From Dastarcus helophoroides (taxonomy: Eukaryota > Arthropoda > Insecta > Coleoptera > Bothrideridae), in contig CM053327.1 in NCBI GenBank assembly GCA_028583605.1, positions 36,143,126 to 36,207,125 of the forward strand: a stretch of DNA of 64,000 nucleotides. The letters run 5' to 3'. Positions 20,800-35,500 of the stretch are shown here, in pieces (position 1 is the stretch's first letter; each line of letters opens with the position of its first letter). The position numbers and the translations under genes were made by a program. The notes under the pieces are model-generated. The model had not been told where the DNA came from and searched no databases. It saw only the letters and a list, made by a program, of their open reading frames with translations.

Positions 20800-23458
20800 G
20801 GACACCTCAATCACGGAGATAGCACAATGGGCCCGGAAAGGGTGGCCTAAGTGCTGGCCTAAACTTTAGGCAACCCACAACCAATCCAGAATCCAGAAAG
20901 TCTGTAAAATTAAGGAGTAAATGGTGATAATTTGAGAAATTTCAGAAAACCTCAAAATGATAACGAGAGATCTGTTTGAATCTATCTGTCTTAGAGATCA
21001 ATTGAGAAAACTTTAAAATTCTAAATGGAAAACTACAAAAGTCTGTAGATCTTCAAGGGAAGTTGGGGAGCATTTATTATTAAATAAAAATCTTGAAAGA
21101 CGTAAAAATCCTGCAGAGCGATTTGGAAGTGTCAGTAGATCTTAAAAAGTGTTTGGTAGGGACTAATTACTGGATAAATCAGCATATACTAACAGAAAAT
21201 TGAGGCGAATCTATTGCTAAGGAGAAATCTCAAGGGATTTCTGAACCACAAGTCAGTAAAATTAAAAAGTAAATGGTAGTAATCTGAAGAAATTTTAAAG
21301 AACCCCAAAATGGCAATAAAAGATCTGATAAGATCTGCATGTCTTAAAGATCAGTTAAGGGAACCTATAACTAAAGAGAGACCTCGAGAAATCTCAAGAA
21401 ATCTCCAAATCCTAAAAAAGAGCGTGGAAGAATGTGTAGAATTAAAAGGTATTTGGTGAGAATTTATTATTAAAGAAAGATATCTTATCTAAGAAACTTT
21501 AAATTCTAAAGAGAGATATCTCTAAGAACCTCCAAATTCTAGAGAAAGGTTTGGAAGAGCTGGTAAACTTTAAATTCTAAAGAGATATATCTCTAAAAAC
21601 CTCCAAATTCTGGGGAAAGGTTTGGAAGAGCTGGTAGACGTCTAGGAATATTTGGTAGGGACTTATTACTAAAGACTGATTTCGAAGAATCTCTAAATTC
21701 TAAAGGAAAGATCTGGAAAAATGGGTACATAATAAAGGACAATTTGGGGGAACTGAATACTCAAAGATGGCACAGTATCAAGGAACTACAGTTTCGTCCA
21801 CAGCAGACGTCTCTATGGTGGACTACCCCTCTCATGAAATTTGGCTTTGCCTTCAGGTTTGCTTGGAGAAGAGTTTTACTTTTATTATAGTTGACATACT
21901 AACTTAGTTTGTCCTAAACTGTGAGTTCCATCGATGCAAAATGGCTTCACCTCTGAAATGGAAACACTACCGAGTTCCACTGCTTTTCTCTCCTCAATCT
22001 CGTACCAGTTATTGCAGCTTTTTTATCATTTACCCTCAGGAATTCTTAGTATACGATCTTAAAATTGGTTGGCAGATTTCTCATACGACGTATGCATCCA
22101 ATAAGAAAGAATTCTTCGAGAAGCCTCTAAAGGGCTGAATCTGTGTGTCAAAGTTGCACGGTCTTAACAAATAAATCATATTATTAAAAGTTGTCCAAAT
22201 TAGTGAATTGTTGTAAAATATGGTAACTGCTCAGTTTGAATGACATCTTCCCCTTCTGTAAATTCCTAAAATATTGACATCCCTTAAAGAGTACGGTTTC
22301 GTAAAAAATAATTTTAAGAGTGTGTTGCCTTCGTATTCTTTGACGTTTCGATCGGCTTCGTATTCCAAAATGTTGGCACTCGTTACCAAAACAAAGCACT
22401 TTTAAAGAAATAGTCTTCTGTGGGAAAACACAAGAGGATACCTAATAGCTCATGAACATGAATACGATATCAGAACGCCCCAGACGACTTGTATCTAATT
22501 TAATTCTTCAGTTAATAGCTGCGTTAAATAATCGCCTAAATTATGTATTAAACGCATCCAATTTTTTATAATTAAATTTACTAAAGAGCACATAAAATTC
22601 TGAATTATAATCCTTACATAAGGTTAACTAATTAACGCATAATCACCGCCGTAATTATGGGTTTTAAGTAATACATGAAAAATATTCGTTTACGGTTCTC
22701 TTTGATGCATTTTGTATAATGAAGTCATTAGGAAATAAATTGAAAATGAGTACATTATTATTATGTTATTAAATAAGTTTTGAATTTGAATTATGCGACG
22801 GATTTTATGTCCACTTCATAAAATCTAACAGAACTGGCGTAATGAATTTGGTTTTACGACTTCGATCACAAAGATGCCGTGTACAGTTTGTATACAGTTA
22901 GCATTGTTCCCGAATGCTGACTGCCCAGTTATTAGACAGTACGTAGGATAATAACCGATGAAGACATGTAATAATACGTCATAAATATTCATTCAAATAT
23001 AGTTAACTTCGGTTCTGTAATGAATGACACTCTTAACTTATGTCCTGCTAGGGTTAACAGCATGAGAAAATATCTTGTAGCTGGAATGAACCAAGGAAGT
23101 TTGATCCGTATTTTCCTTTATTGTTCTGCAACTTCGAAGACTTAAAAAACAGTGCGGGCAAACTTAAACCTTTTCACATCGTTACATGTCATCAGTTAGT
23201 ATTTGTGGACATTTTAACAGTTTCATTTAACCGAATAACTGAACAACTTATTCACGTATTCATATAGCGCAATTTACAACTAACTTAGGGGGCGATTACT
23301 GGCTTATATTGGTATTTCACACATACTAGAATATTCGATGTATCGAAGTCTCGAATAAACAATTACGTATCTTTTTAATACTTGCTTGTAAACATTCGAT
23401 AGACGTCTCGAACTAATAAGTAATTTCTTCGGCTGCTATCAAGTGAATAGGTTCTAGC
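20800..23458. other. Decayed repeat tail and AT-rich intron sequence
   Basis: 20880-21740 holds degenerate copies of the ~110-bp repeat words. The remainder is AT-rich with no gene. The frame at 21941-22138 has no recognisable domain and no supporting splice or homology evidence. Confidence 0.45.
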
Positions 23459-23470
23459 AAACATCTAGTA

Positions 23471-23726
23471 TTTTTTTTTAGGTGGAACGGACTGGTCCTT
23501 GGTTATCTTCAAAAATTGAAATACAGAACTTGTCCCCTGACACCAAGAAAGGTTAAAAAACGCAACAAACGTTGCTCTAACGCGTTTTAGCCAAACTGTT
23601 ATCTTCAGAGAAATACAGTATCTCTCTGACGATGACAGCTTAGCTGTCGAAACGCGTTAGAGCAACGTTTGTTGTGTTTTTTAATCTTTCTTGGTTTCAG
23701 GGGACAAGTTCTGTATTTCAATTTTT
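23471..23726 (-). mobile_element. Foldback family 1, copy C
   Basis: Left terminus ggtggaacggactgg; right side truncated at tttcaattttt. Two inverted arms meet near 23615. The flanks aaacatctagta (23459-23470) and aaacatttagta (23727-23738) match at 11 of 12 positions. The right arm keeps an intact hammerhead-like motif; the left arm copy is degraded. Confidence 0.82.
23622..23662 (+). ncRNA. Hammerhead-like ribozyme motif in foldback copy C
   Basis: ctct, CTGACGA, extra T, GACAGC-tta-GCTGTC, GAAA, CGCG, TT, agag. N7 is C here and A in copy B, a change allowed by the CUGANGA consensus. One base also changes in the stem II loop while the stem is unchanged. Confidence 0.65.
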
Positions 23727-23829
23727 AAACATTTAGTAAACAACTCTGAACTTTTAACTTTGAACTTTTAACAACTTTGAATTTAAAAGTTAGAATTTTG
23801 AGGAAGAAACTTGAAATCTATTTAATAAA

Positions 23830-24050
23830 TCTCTAGCACTGACTGACAAAAAACGCAAAGCCTAAATGTGTGGCTCTAAAAAAAATAAAATTTTGCCCAC
23901 GAATTGTTAGCATAACGTAAGTGAGCACTAAGAGAGGATTTTGCAAAATTCACCTTCTAAGAGCCTAAAAATGGGCACTTAAAACCAAAAAATGTTATGC
24001 AATGAATAATACACGCGGTTGTATTTAAAGCTGCCTATACGCGTTGAGAG
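23830..24050. mobile_element. Helitron-like or related element scrap
   Basis: actgactgacaaaaaacgc, a run of attttgcccacgaa, then gtgagcactaagagaggatt and aaaaatgggcactt. The order matches the copy at 49140-49685, so this is a truncated member of the same dispersed family. Confidence 0.5.
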
Positions 24051-24063
24051 CTGACGTCGTTAT

Positions 24064-24600
24064 TTTTTTTTTTTTTTAAGTGTAATTCACTCGCAAAGGG
24101 TAAACCCATTATGTTTTTAAAGCACTGCGAGTAGGATGCGGAAACAAGGATAGATGGCGATGAACCGCCTTCTTAAACAAGGATAAGTTTTAATTTTTGC
24201 GAAAAATTCCTTTCGGTAACAAGTTCCATAACTTGGAAGTTCTATAAAAAAAAAGAATCTTCATAGACAGAAGTCCTCACTTTGTCAAGCTGGACCGCAC
24301 AGGAATTTGCTGTCTCCGACTGTCTAGTATGCCTCAAGTACCTTGCCCTTGGGGGGATCAATCCTGTTAGTTCCAGCGAGCATCTTCCGTGATAGTACTT
24401 GCAGAAAAGAGACAAGTCACCAACCATAGGCCTATGCTCTAGTGTTTCGAGAGAATCGGTCAGACTTTCGTCATCAGTTAGGCGAATCACTCTTCTTTGA
24501 ATTGAATCCAAAAGAGCTAAAGTGTGTTTTGGGGCTGAACTCCAAACATGAGAACACTATTCAAGTGTTAGCCTAACTTGAGCTTTGAGATGTGAAATGA
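24064..24600 (-). pseudogene. LINE family A 3' fragment
   Basis: Minus-strand frame 24242-24511 reads MDSIQRRVIRLTDD, LEHRPMVGDLSLF, YYHGRCSLELTGLIPP and VRTSVYEDSFF, the C-terminal region of the same LINE family as 18600-19915. A T-run at 24063-24078 on the plus strand is its poly-A tail. The fragment starts within the C-terminal coding region, a typical 5' truncation from incomplete reverse transcription. Confidence 0.85.
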
Positions 24601-27600
24601 AATGAATGTATCTCCAGTTTCCACACGAATTTATCCGCCTTTTTTTCAAGAATTCTTTTTTTTTTAATATGAATTTCTAAATATTTAAGTTTTAAACTCC
24701 AAATTATTGCTTTAATTTGGTCCTTCCGTTATTGAACATTTTTTCTTAGACATCTTGAAGTTTTTACTCAAAATTTCGACATCATTTCTTTTGCCAAAGC
24801 CAAAAAAGTTGTCACAATAACTCGAAACTTTGGAAAAATTTTAACATTTTCAAAAAAAAGGGAAAATCCTGAAAAATTCTAAAATTGGGAAAGTCGAAAT
24901 TTTGAAAAAATCCAATTTTTCAAAAAAGTGAGAATTCTAAAAAAAGTGGAACTTTCCAATGTTTCACATAAAAGTCACAGCTTCGATAAAAAGTTGAAAT
25001 ATTGGAAAGTCCATTTTTTTTTAAAAAAAAGGTCGATTTTTTTTAAGGGAAAACTTTGAGAAATAGCCTTAAAGAACCCCTCAAATAATTCGATCTTTAC
25101 CTAAGGAAAAGACATTTGAATATTTTTTTAAGTATACATGTATAATTTTAAAAATGGTAACGTTTTACGAAAAAATGACGAAATCGAAAATGTGATATTT
25201 TAAAAAAAAAATGAAATTTTCGGTAAAACTGAATATTTAAATAAGGCCAATTTTTTAAAATAATTCAACCTTCCAAAATCGAAATAGAAATTTTAGAATT
25301 GAAACTTTCAGGGAAAATTAAAATTTTGATAAAATTAAAAATTTTGTAATCAAAATTTTCTAAAAAATGTTGAAATGTTTACATAAAATACAAAGTTTCA
25401 AAGAACATTTTAAATTTTCAAGAAAAAAGTAAAAAAATAATAAAATATTGACATTCTTCAAATTATTTGAGTATTTCTTAAAAGTAACTGAAGAAGTCTC
25501 AATTTTTAAGAGAGTTAAGATTTTGAAAAATAATCCAAAATTTCAAAAATGGTAAAAGTTTTAAAAAAATCTCGAGTTCAAAAAAATTGAAGAATTTTCA
25601 GCCAAATTTTTAAAATAACCTAAATTTTAGAAAAGTAAATTTACTGAATGGCTTTTGTAATAAAGTTGGCTTTTAACAGTATTAAGAAAACCGAAATTTT
25701 CTTAAAAAGCCGACATTTTTGATTGCTGAGATTTTGGAAAAAATCCGAACATATTTTTTTAAAGGTGAAAACTTTGAAAGTTTCTAAATAAAAAAATTTG
25801 AAAAAAATGTCAAGGCCTTCAAAATAGAGTCAAAATTCCAGAAAACAATTTGTTGTTTAATCGACTTTTAAATTAAATCAAAATTGTCGAAGTCTTAATA
25901 TTGCAGGAAAGCCAAAATTAGAAAAAGCGAAACTTTAAGAAAAAAGACGAAAATTTTGAGCAGTTGATATTTGGAAAAGAGCAATTTTGGTTTTTTTTTA
26001 AGTCGAGACTTTCAAAAATGGCACGTTTTGGAAAAAAGTCGCAATTTTGCAAAAATATTGCCGCTTAAAAAAGTCGAAATTTTAACAGAGCTCACATTTT
26101 ACAAAAAGCGAAATTTAAATAAGTATTCAAATTTTAAAAAATTGAAATTTTGAAAATAGGGACAATTTGAAAATGGGCGAAAATTTAAAAAACTGAAATT
26201 TTTAAGAGTTTAGCTTTCAAAAATTTTATATTTCTAAAAAAGTAAGAATTTTCAAAGAATGAAAGTTTAAAAAATGTCGAAAGTTTTAAAAAAAGTCATG
26301 ATTTCAAAAAGACTACACTAGAAAAAATTTAAACTTTGGAAAGTTGAAATTTTCAAGAAAAATTAGAATTTTGAAAAAACCAGAAATTTTTGGAAAAGTT
26401 GGTCGAAGCCTTGAAACGTAAACAAAGGTCAAAATCAAAAAAAAATAAATAAATATAATTAAAACTCTGAAAAGTTGAAATTTTTGCAAAATCGAAATAT
26501 AAAAAAGTAAAATTTGTGGAAGAATGGAAACCCTGAAAAGAAGTCAAAAGTTTCAAAAAAAAGTCTAAATTTTCGAAAAAATCTAAACCTTGAAAAGTCA
26601 AAAATTTTCATATCGAAATTTCAAAAAATTCGGTATTTTAAAAAAAGATGTGGCCGCTTTAAAAAAATTGAAATTTTAAATAAGAGTTCAAATTTAAAAA
26701 AAAGCGATTTTTTTAAGACATCAGAAGTTTGCAAAATCGAAATTTTGAAAAACAATTCAAATTTAAAAAATTTTAAACTTCTAAAAAGGGAAATTTTAGT
26801 AAAGAGGCAAAAATTCGAAAAAAATGTCGAAAGTTTCAAAAAAGAGTTAATATTTTAAAAGGTTAAACTTTAGAAAAAAATGTAAACTTTGGAAAGTTGA
26901 AATTATTGAAAAATTGGAATTATGAAAAAACTAGACATTTTCGGAAAAGTTGGTCGAAAATCCGAAACGTAAACAAAAGTCGAAATCAAAAAATAAAGTA
27001 AAATTTGTTGAAGAATGGAAAGCTGAAAAAAATGTCGATATTTTTAAAAAGAATTTTCACACAAAATCGAAATTTTAAAAAAATATAATATTTGAAATGT
27101 CGCCGCTTTAAAAAAAATCAAAATTTGATATAAGAGTTCAAATTTAAAAAGGTGACTTTTTTTTAAAGAAATCAAAAGTTTGCAAAGTCCAAATTAAAAA
27201 AATTATTCGAATTTAAAATTTTGAAAAAGGGAAAATTTTGAAAAAAGGCAAAAATTTAAAAAATGTCGAAAGCTTCAAAAAAAGTCAAGATTTTAAAAAG
27301 ACTAAACTCTGAAAAAAAATTAAACTTCGAAAAGTTGAAATTTTTGAAAAATTGGAATTTAGAAAAAACCGGGAAATTTTTGGGAAAAGTTGATCGAAAT
27401 CTCGAAATGTCAACAACAGTCAAAATCAAAAATAAAGTAAAATGTATGGAGGAATGGAAAATCTGAAAAAAAATGTCGAAATGTTCCAAAAAAAAGGTCG
27501 AAATTTTCAAAAAAAATCTATATTTTCGAAATAATTCTAAACCAGATAAAATCGAAATTTTCAAAATGGTACAAATTTTTGAAAATGTCTAAACTTAAAA

Positions 27601-29479
27601 GAAAAGTCGAAATTATGAAAAAAAAGCGAAAATTTAAGAAACTGATGTTTTTAGAACAGTTTAACTTTCAAAAATTCTACATTTTTAAAAAAGTCAGAAT
27701 TTTCAGAGTTGAAGATTTTAAAAAATATGGAAATTCTCAAGAGAAAAATCAAGACTTTAAAAGGGCCAAATTTTGGAAAAAAATGTAAACTTTGAAAGGT
27801 TGAAATTTTTGAAAAATTGGAATTTTGAAAAAACTAGAAATATTGGGAAAAGTCGGTCGAAACATCGAAACATAAACAAAAGTCGAAATCAAAAAATAAA
27901 GTAAAATTTGTCGAAGAATGGAAAAGCTGAAAAAAAATGTCGAAATTTTCAAAATAAAAAGAAAGTCTCAGAAAAAATCTAAATTTTCCACAAAAAAATC
28001 TAAACCTTGAAAAGTCAAAATTTTCAGATGAAATAGAAATTTTTAAAAAAGCAGCGAAAAGCGAAAAAGTCGAAACTTAAAAAAGAGTCGAAATTTTGAA
28101 AAAAAAGCGAAAATTTAAGAAACTGGTGTTTTTAGAACTGTGTATATAATATTCTACATTTTTAAGAGTCAGAATTTTTAAAGAGTGGAAGTTTTTAAAA
28201 GATATGGAAATTTTCAAAATAAAAATCAAGACTTTAAAAGGTCCAAACTTTGGAAAAAAATGTAAACTTTGAAAAGTAGAAATTTTTGAAAAATTGAAAT
28301 TATGAAAAAACTAGAAATATTGGAAAAAGTCGGTCGAAACCTCGAAACGTAAACAAAAGTCGAAATCAAAAAATAAAGTAAAATTTGTCGAAGAATGGAA
28401 AAGCTGAAAAGTATGTCGAAATTTTCAAAAAAAAGACAGTTTAAAAAAAAATCTAAATTTAAAAAAAAAAATTTAAACCTTGAATAGTCCAAATTTTCAG
28501 ATAAAATCGAAATTTTCAAAAAAGTACAAATTTATGAGAAAGTCGAAACCTAAGAGAGTCGAAATTTAAAAAAAAAGCAAAAATTTAAGAATTAAGAATT
28601 AAAGAAAATTAAAAATTCAAAATTTTCAAACAGTGGAAGATTTTAGAAAGCATCGAAATATTCAAAAGAAATCAAGATTTTAAAAAGGCCAAACTAAAAA
28701 AAATTGAAACTTTGAAAAGACGAAATTTTAATAAAAATGGAAATTTTGAAAAAAAAAACTAGAAATTTTGGCCAAAACGAAAGGTAAAAGTCGAAATAAA
28801 AAAAAAACACAAATTTTTTTGAAAAACTTAAAAGCTGAAAATATGTTGATATTAAAAAAAAAAGTCTGAATTATCAAAAAAAATCTAAAGCTTGAAAAGT
28901 CGAAATATCTAAAAAAATCAAAAGTTTTAAAAACGTAAAAATTTTTCAAAAGTCGACATTTCGAAAAAGTAAATTTGCAATAAAATCGGATTTCGAAAAA
29001 ATACAACTTTTTAAAAAACTCGACATCAAAAAATTTGAGTTCTCAGTTTTCAAAGAAATCTGAAATTTTCGAAAAGTAAATATTTGGAAAAAAATGGAAA
29101 TTACCAGAAAAATCGAAATTTCGACATTTTCAACTTTTCTGCTAATTTTACAAACGAAAATTTCAGAAAATTTGGTATTTCCAAAATATAAAATGTTTAA
29201 TAAAGAGAAAAATGATAAAAAAGTACCAGGTTTTCAAAAGAATCAAAATATATTCAAATAAGGAGGAATTTTAGAATAAAAAAAGTTTCAAAAAGGAAAA
29301 ATTCGGAAAAAGTTCGAAATTTTCAAACTTAATTTCGAGAAAGTTGAAATTTTAGGAGTCGAAGAAGAAAAGGTTGACATTATAAAAGAAGCGGATATTT
29401 TAAAATGTCGAAATTTTCGAAATAAGTTGAAATTTTCAGTAATAATCGAAGTCTTCAAAAAAGTTGGAGTTTTCAAAAA

Positions 29480-29480
<1 letters not shown>
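24600..29480. repeat. A-rich GAAATTTT quasi-repeat tract with ~440-550-bp tandem unit
   Basis: Dense in variants of gtcgaaattttgaaaaa on the plus strand. A higher-order unit is visible from the phrase cgtaaacaaaagtcgaaatc near 26416, 26967, 27405, 27868 and 28348, followed each time by ataaagtaaaatttg and gaatggaaa. The many open frames rich in Lys/Asn (plus) or Phe/Ser/Leu (minus) follow from composition; none has a domain. It resembles the interior of the hAT-like elements, but I find no hAT ends here. Confidence 0.75.
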
Positions 29481-31809
<2,329 letters not shown>

Positions 31810-32410
31810 TATATGTATATTTTCATTTAACTACAACAACTGGGCGATCGAATTTCCAAATTAAATTTGATATTTGGAAACAGATCCACACTTTGGAAAA
31901 TCGCATCTGAAAGAAAAACCGCAACTTTTGAAAAACGACGAAATTTTGAAAAAAAAAACCGAAATTGAATTTTGTGAAAAAAGTGGCAATATTCAAACAA
32001 TTGTAAGACGAATTTAGAAAAAAAAAATCGATTCATAAAAATATTTCTCTCATAATTTTTAGGTTTACTTAAATTTTGTCATAATTTTGAAATTTACAAG
32101 AAATCTTTTTCTGCAAACTCACTAAAAATATTATTGTCAGAATCTTTAGATTTTTAGTAAAATGTCGATTCAAATTTGGAAAAATTAAAGAACTTTGAAA
32201 AAAGGTCGAAATTTTGAAAAATTGTAAGTAGAAATTTCCAGACACATCACATTTTGAAGTACAAATTAGAATTTATAGAATAAGACAAATTTCCAAAAAT
32301 TGAAATACAAAATTTTGGTGGAACGGACTGGTCCTTGGTAATCTTCAAAAATTGAAATACAAAACTTGTTCCCTGAAACCAGGAAAGATTAAAAAACACA
32401 AGAAAGGTTG

Positions 32411-32451
32411 CTCTAACGCGTTTCGACAGCCAAGCTATCATCTTCAGAGAG
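32411..32451 (-). ncRNA. Hammerhead-like ribozyme motif, left arm of copy D
   Basis: On the minus strand: ctct, CTGAAGA, extra T, GATAGC-ttg-GCTGTC, GAAA, CGCG, TT, agag. Stem II holds one T-G wobble; the core is intact. Confidence 0.6.
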
Positions 32452-32465
32452 ATACAGTACAGTAT

Positions 32466-32506
32466 TTCTCTGAAGATGATAGCTTGGCTGTCGAAACGCG
32501 TCAGAG
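32466..32506 (+). ncRNA. Hammerhead-like ribozyme motif, right arm of copy D
   Basis: ttct, CTGAAGA, extra T, GATAGC-ttg-GCTGTC, GAAA, CGCG, TC, agag. The cleavage dinucleotide is UC rather than the UU of the other copies, which still satisfies UH. Confidence 0.6.
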
Positions 32507-35500
32507 CAACCTTTGTTGTGTTTTTTAATCTTTCTTGCTTTCAGGGGACAAATTTTTTATTGAAACTACAAATCTTAAATCCTTGTCTCCTGAATTTCAA
32601 TTTTTGAAGATAACTAAGGACCAGTCCATTCCACCAAAAAAGAGACGAATTTCGAGATACATTAAATTTTCAGAAAGTCAAATAAAAAATATAAGAAATT
32701 ATCAAAAAATGGTGAATATTAAAAAAAATGATTTCGAAAAAAATAAACAGTCGAAATTGCTCGAAGAAAATTCAAAATTTTCGAGAAAAAATTCAATTTT
32801 AAAAGGAAAAAGAAAATTTTTTGAAAATAACTTCGAAAGAGTCGAATTTCGAGAAAAAAACCAATTTTGGAATAAAGTTCGAATTTCTAGAAAATGACAA
32901 ATAAAAACCTAACCTTTCGGAAAACTCCGTAATATTTTGAAAATTCTAATATTTCTAAAGGTCAAATTTTGTGAAAAAAGTTGCAATTTTAACAACAAGT
33001 CGAAATTTTGAGAAATTGGTCCACTGTAAGTGGAGATTTTCATAAACATAAAACATCTCATTTTGAAGTACAAGTTAGAATTTCTAGAATAACACAAATT
33101 TTGAGAAATATTATATTTTCGGAAGGATCAAATTAAGAAAATAAGAAAATTTCAAAAAATCCCGAATAATAAAAACATTTATTTTGAAAAAATTAACGAT
33201 TTTTGAAAAAATATCGTCGAAAGATCGAGAAAGAGATCGAAATTTCTCAAAGAAAATTTAAAATTTTTGGGAGAAAATTCAATTCTAAAAGAAAAAAAAA
33301 AGAATTTTAAAAAATAATTTGGAAAGAGTAGATGTTTCGAAATAAAAAACAATTTTGAGAAAAAGTTCGAGTTTCTAGAAAATGAAATAAATAAAAACCT
33401 AACCTTTCGGTAAACCCTGTAATATTTTGACAATTAATTTAATATTTCCAAAGATCAAATTTTCTTAAGAAAGTAGCAATTTTTACAAAAAGTCGAAATT
33501 TTGGGAAACTGGTCCACTGTAAGTGGAGATTTTCATAAACATAACACACCTTATTTTGAAGTACGAGTTAGATTTCTAAAACAAGACAAATTTTGAGAAA
33601 GATTAAATTCTCGGAAGGTCAAATTAAGAAAATAAGAAGCTTTCAAAAAATGTCGAATATTAAAAACATTGATTTCGAAAAAATTAACGATTTTTCCAAA
33701 ATATTGTCGAAATGTCGAGAAAAAGATCGAAATTTCTCGAAGAAAATTCAAAATTTTCTAGAGAAAATTCAATTCTAAAATGTGAAAAGAAGAATTTTTA
33801 AAAATAATGTTGAAAGAGTCGAATTTGGAAAAAAGTCGAATTTCGGCAAAAAAAAACAAATTTAGGAAAAGTTCGAATTTCTAGAAAATGAAATAAATAA
33901 AAACCTAACCTTTCGGAAAACCCAGTAACATTTTTACAATTTAATATTTCCAAAGGTCAAATTTTCTTTAAAAAGAAGCAACTTTTACAAAAAGTCGAAA
34001 TTTTGGAAAACTGGTCCACTGTAAGTAGAGATTTTCGTAAACATAACACATCTCATTTTGAAGTACGAGTTACAGTTTCTATAATAAGGACAAATTTTGA
34101 GAAAGATTAAATTTTCAGAAGGTCAAATTAAAAAAATTAGAAATGTTCAAAAAATGCCGAATATTAAAAACATTGAATTCGAAAAAAATTACGATTTTTT
34201 AAAAATATCGTCGAAATGTCGAGAAAAAGATTGAAATTTCTCGAAGAAAATTCAATATTTTCGAGCGAAATTTAATTCTAAATGGAAAAAAAAAGAATTT
34301 TGAAAAATAATTTCGGAGAGTCCAATTTCGAAAAAAAAAAACAAATTTGGGAAAAGTTCGAGTTTCTAGAAAATGAAATAAATAAGAACCTAACCTTTCG
34401 GAAAACCCTGTAATATTTCGACAGTTTAATATTTCCAAACGTCAAATTTTCTTAAAAAAGTTGCAATTTTACAAAAAATCGAAATTTTGGGAAACTGGTC
34501 AACTATAAGTGGAGATTTTCATGAACATAACACATCTTATTTTGAAGTACGAGTTAGATTTCTGGAATAAGGCAAATTTTGAGAAAGATTAAATTTTCGG
34601 AAGGTCAAATTAAGAAAATAAGAAACTTTCAAAAGATGCCGAATATTAAAAACATTAATTTCGAAAAAATTAAGGATTTTTCAAAAATATCGTCGAAATG
34701 TCGAGAAAAGATTGAAATTTCTTCAAGAAAATTCAAGATTTTCGAGAGAAAATTCAGTTCTGAAAGGAAAAAGATAATTTTTAAAGAGTCAAATTTCGAG
34801 AAAAAAAACGAATTTTGAGAAAAAATTCGAGTTTCTACAAAATGAAATAAATAAAAATCCTTACCGTTCGGAAAACCCTGTAATATTTTGATAATTCTAA
34901 TATTTCCAAAAGGTTAAATTTTGTATAAAAAGTAGCAATTTTTACGAAAAGTCGAAATTTTGAGAAACTGTCCCACTGTAAGTGGAGATTTTTATAAACA
35001 TAAAACATCTCATTTTCAAGTAGAAGTCAAAATTTCGAGAATAAGACGAATTTTGAGAAATATGAAATTTTCAGAAAGTTTAATTTAAAAAAAATCAGAA
35101 AAAAGCGAATATTGCTAAAAGGAATTTTGAAAAAAATAATGAATTTTGAAAAATATCGTCGACATGTCAAAAACAGGGTCGAAATGTCGAAAAAAGAGTC
35201 GAAATTTCTAAAAGAAAGTTCAATTTTAAAAGTAAAAAGGAGAATTTTGAAAGAGAAAAGGGGAATTTTCAAGAATAAAACGTAATTTCGAAAGACGAAT
35301 TTCTAGAGGAAAACTCAATATTAGGAAAGTCGAAATTTTAAGAAAACCAAATTTAAAATAAATATCCAACCTTTCGGAAAAACTCTAAAAATGTTGAAAA
35401 TTTGAAAAATGTCAAAATATTTTTAAAGATCGAATTTTGTGAAAAAAAGTCGAAACTTTCACCAAAAAGTCGAAAATTTGAGAAACTGTTTTCACTGTAA

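Larger units (their letters stand above)
32313..32638. mobile_element. Foldback family 1, copy D (both termini complete)
   Basis: Begins ttttggtggaacggactgg and ends with the inverse, ccattccaccaaaa. The arms meet near 32460. The right arm has an extra ~45 bp before its terminus that repeats element words (cttgtctcctgaatttcaa). Both arms hold a hammerhead-like motif. No clean target duplication is seen, because the left flank itself resembles element sequence. Confidence 0.8.

Noticed and set aside
26353..28519. Phe/Ser/Leu-rich minus-strand and Lys-rich plus-strand frames as membrane or nuclear proteins
   Set aside because: They are translations of the GAAATTTT quasi-repeat; the same composition appears in every frame and on both strands.
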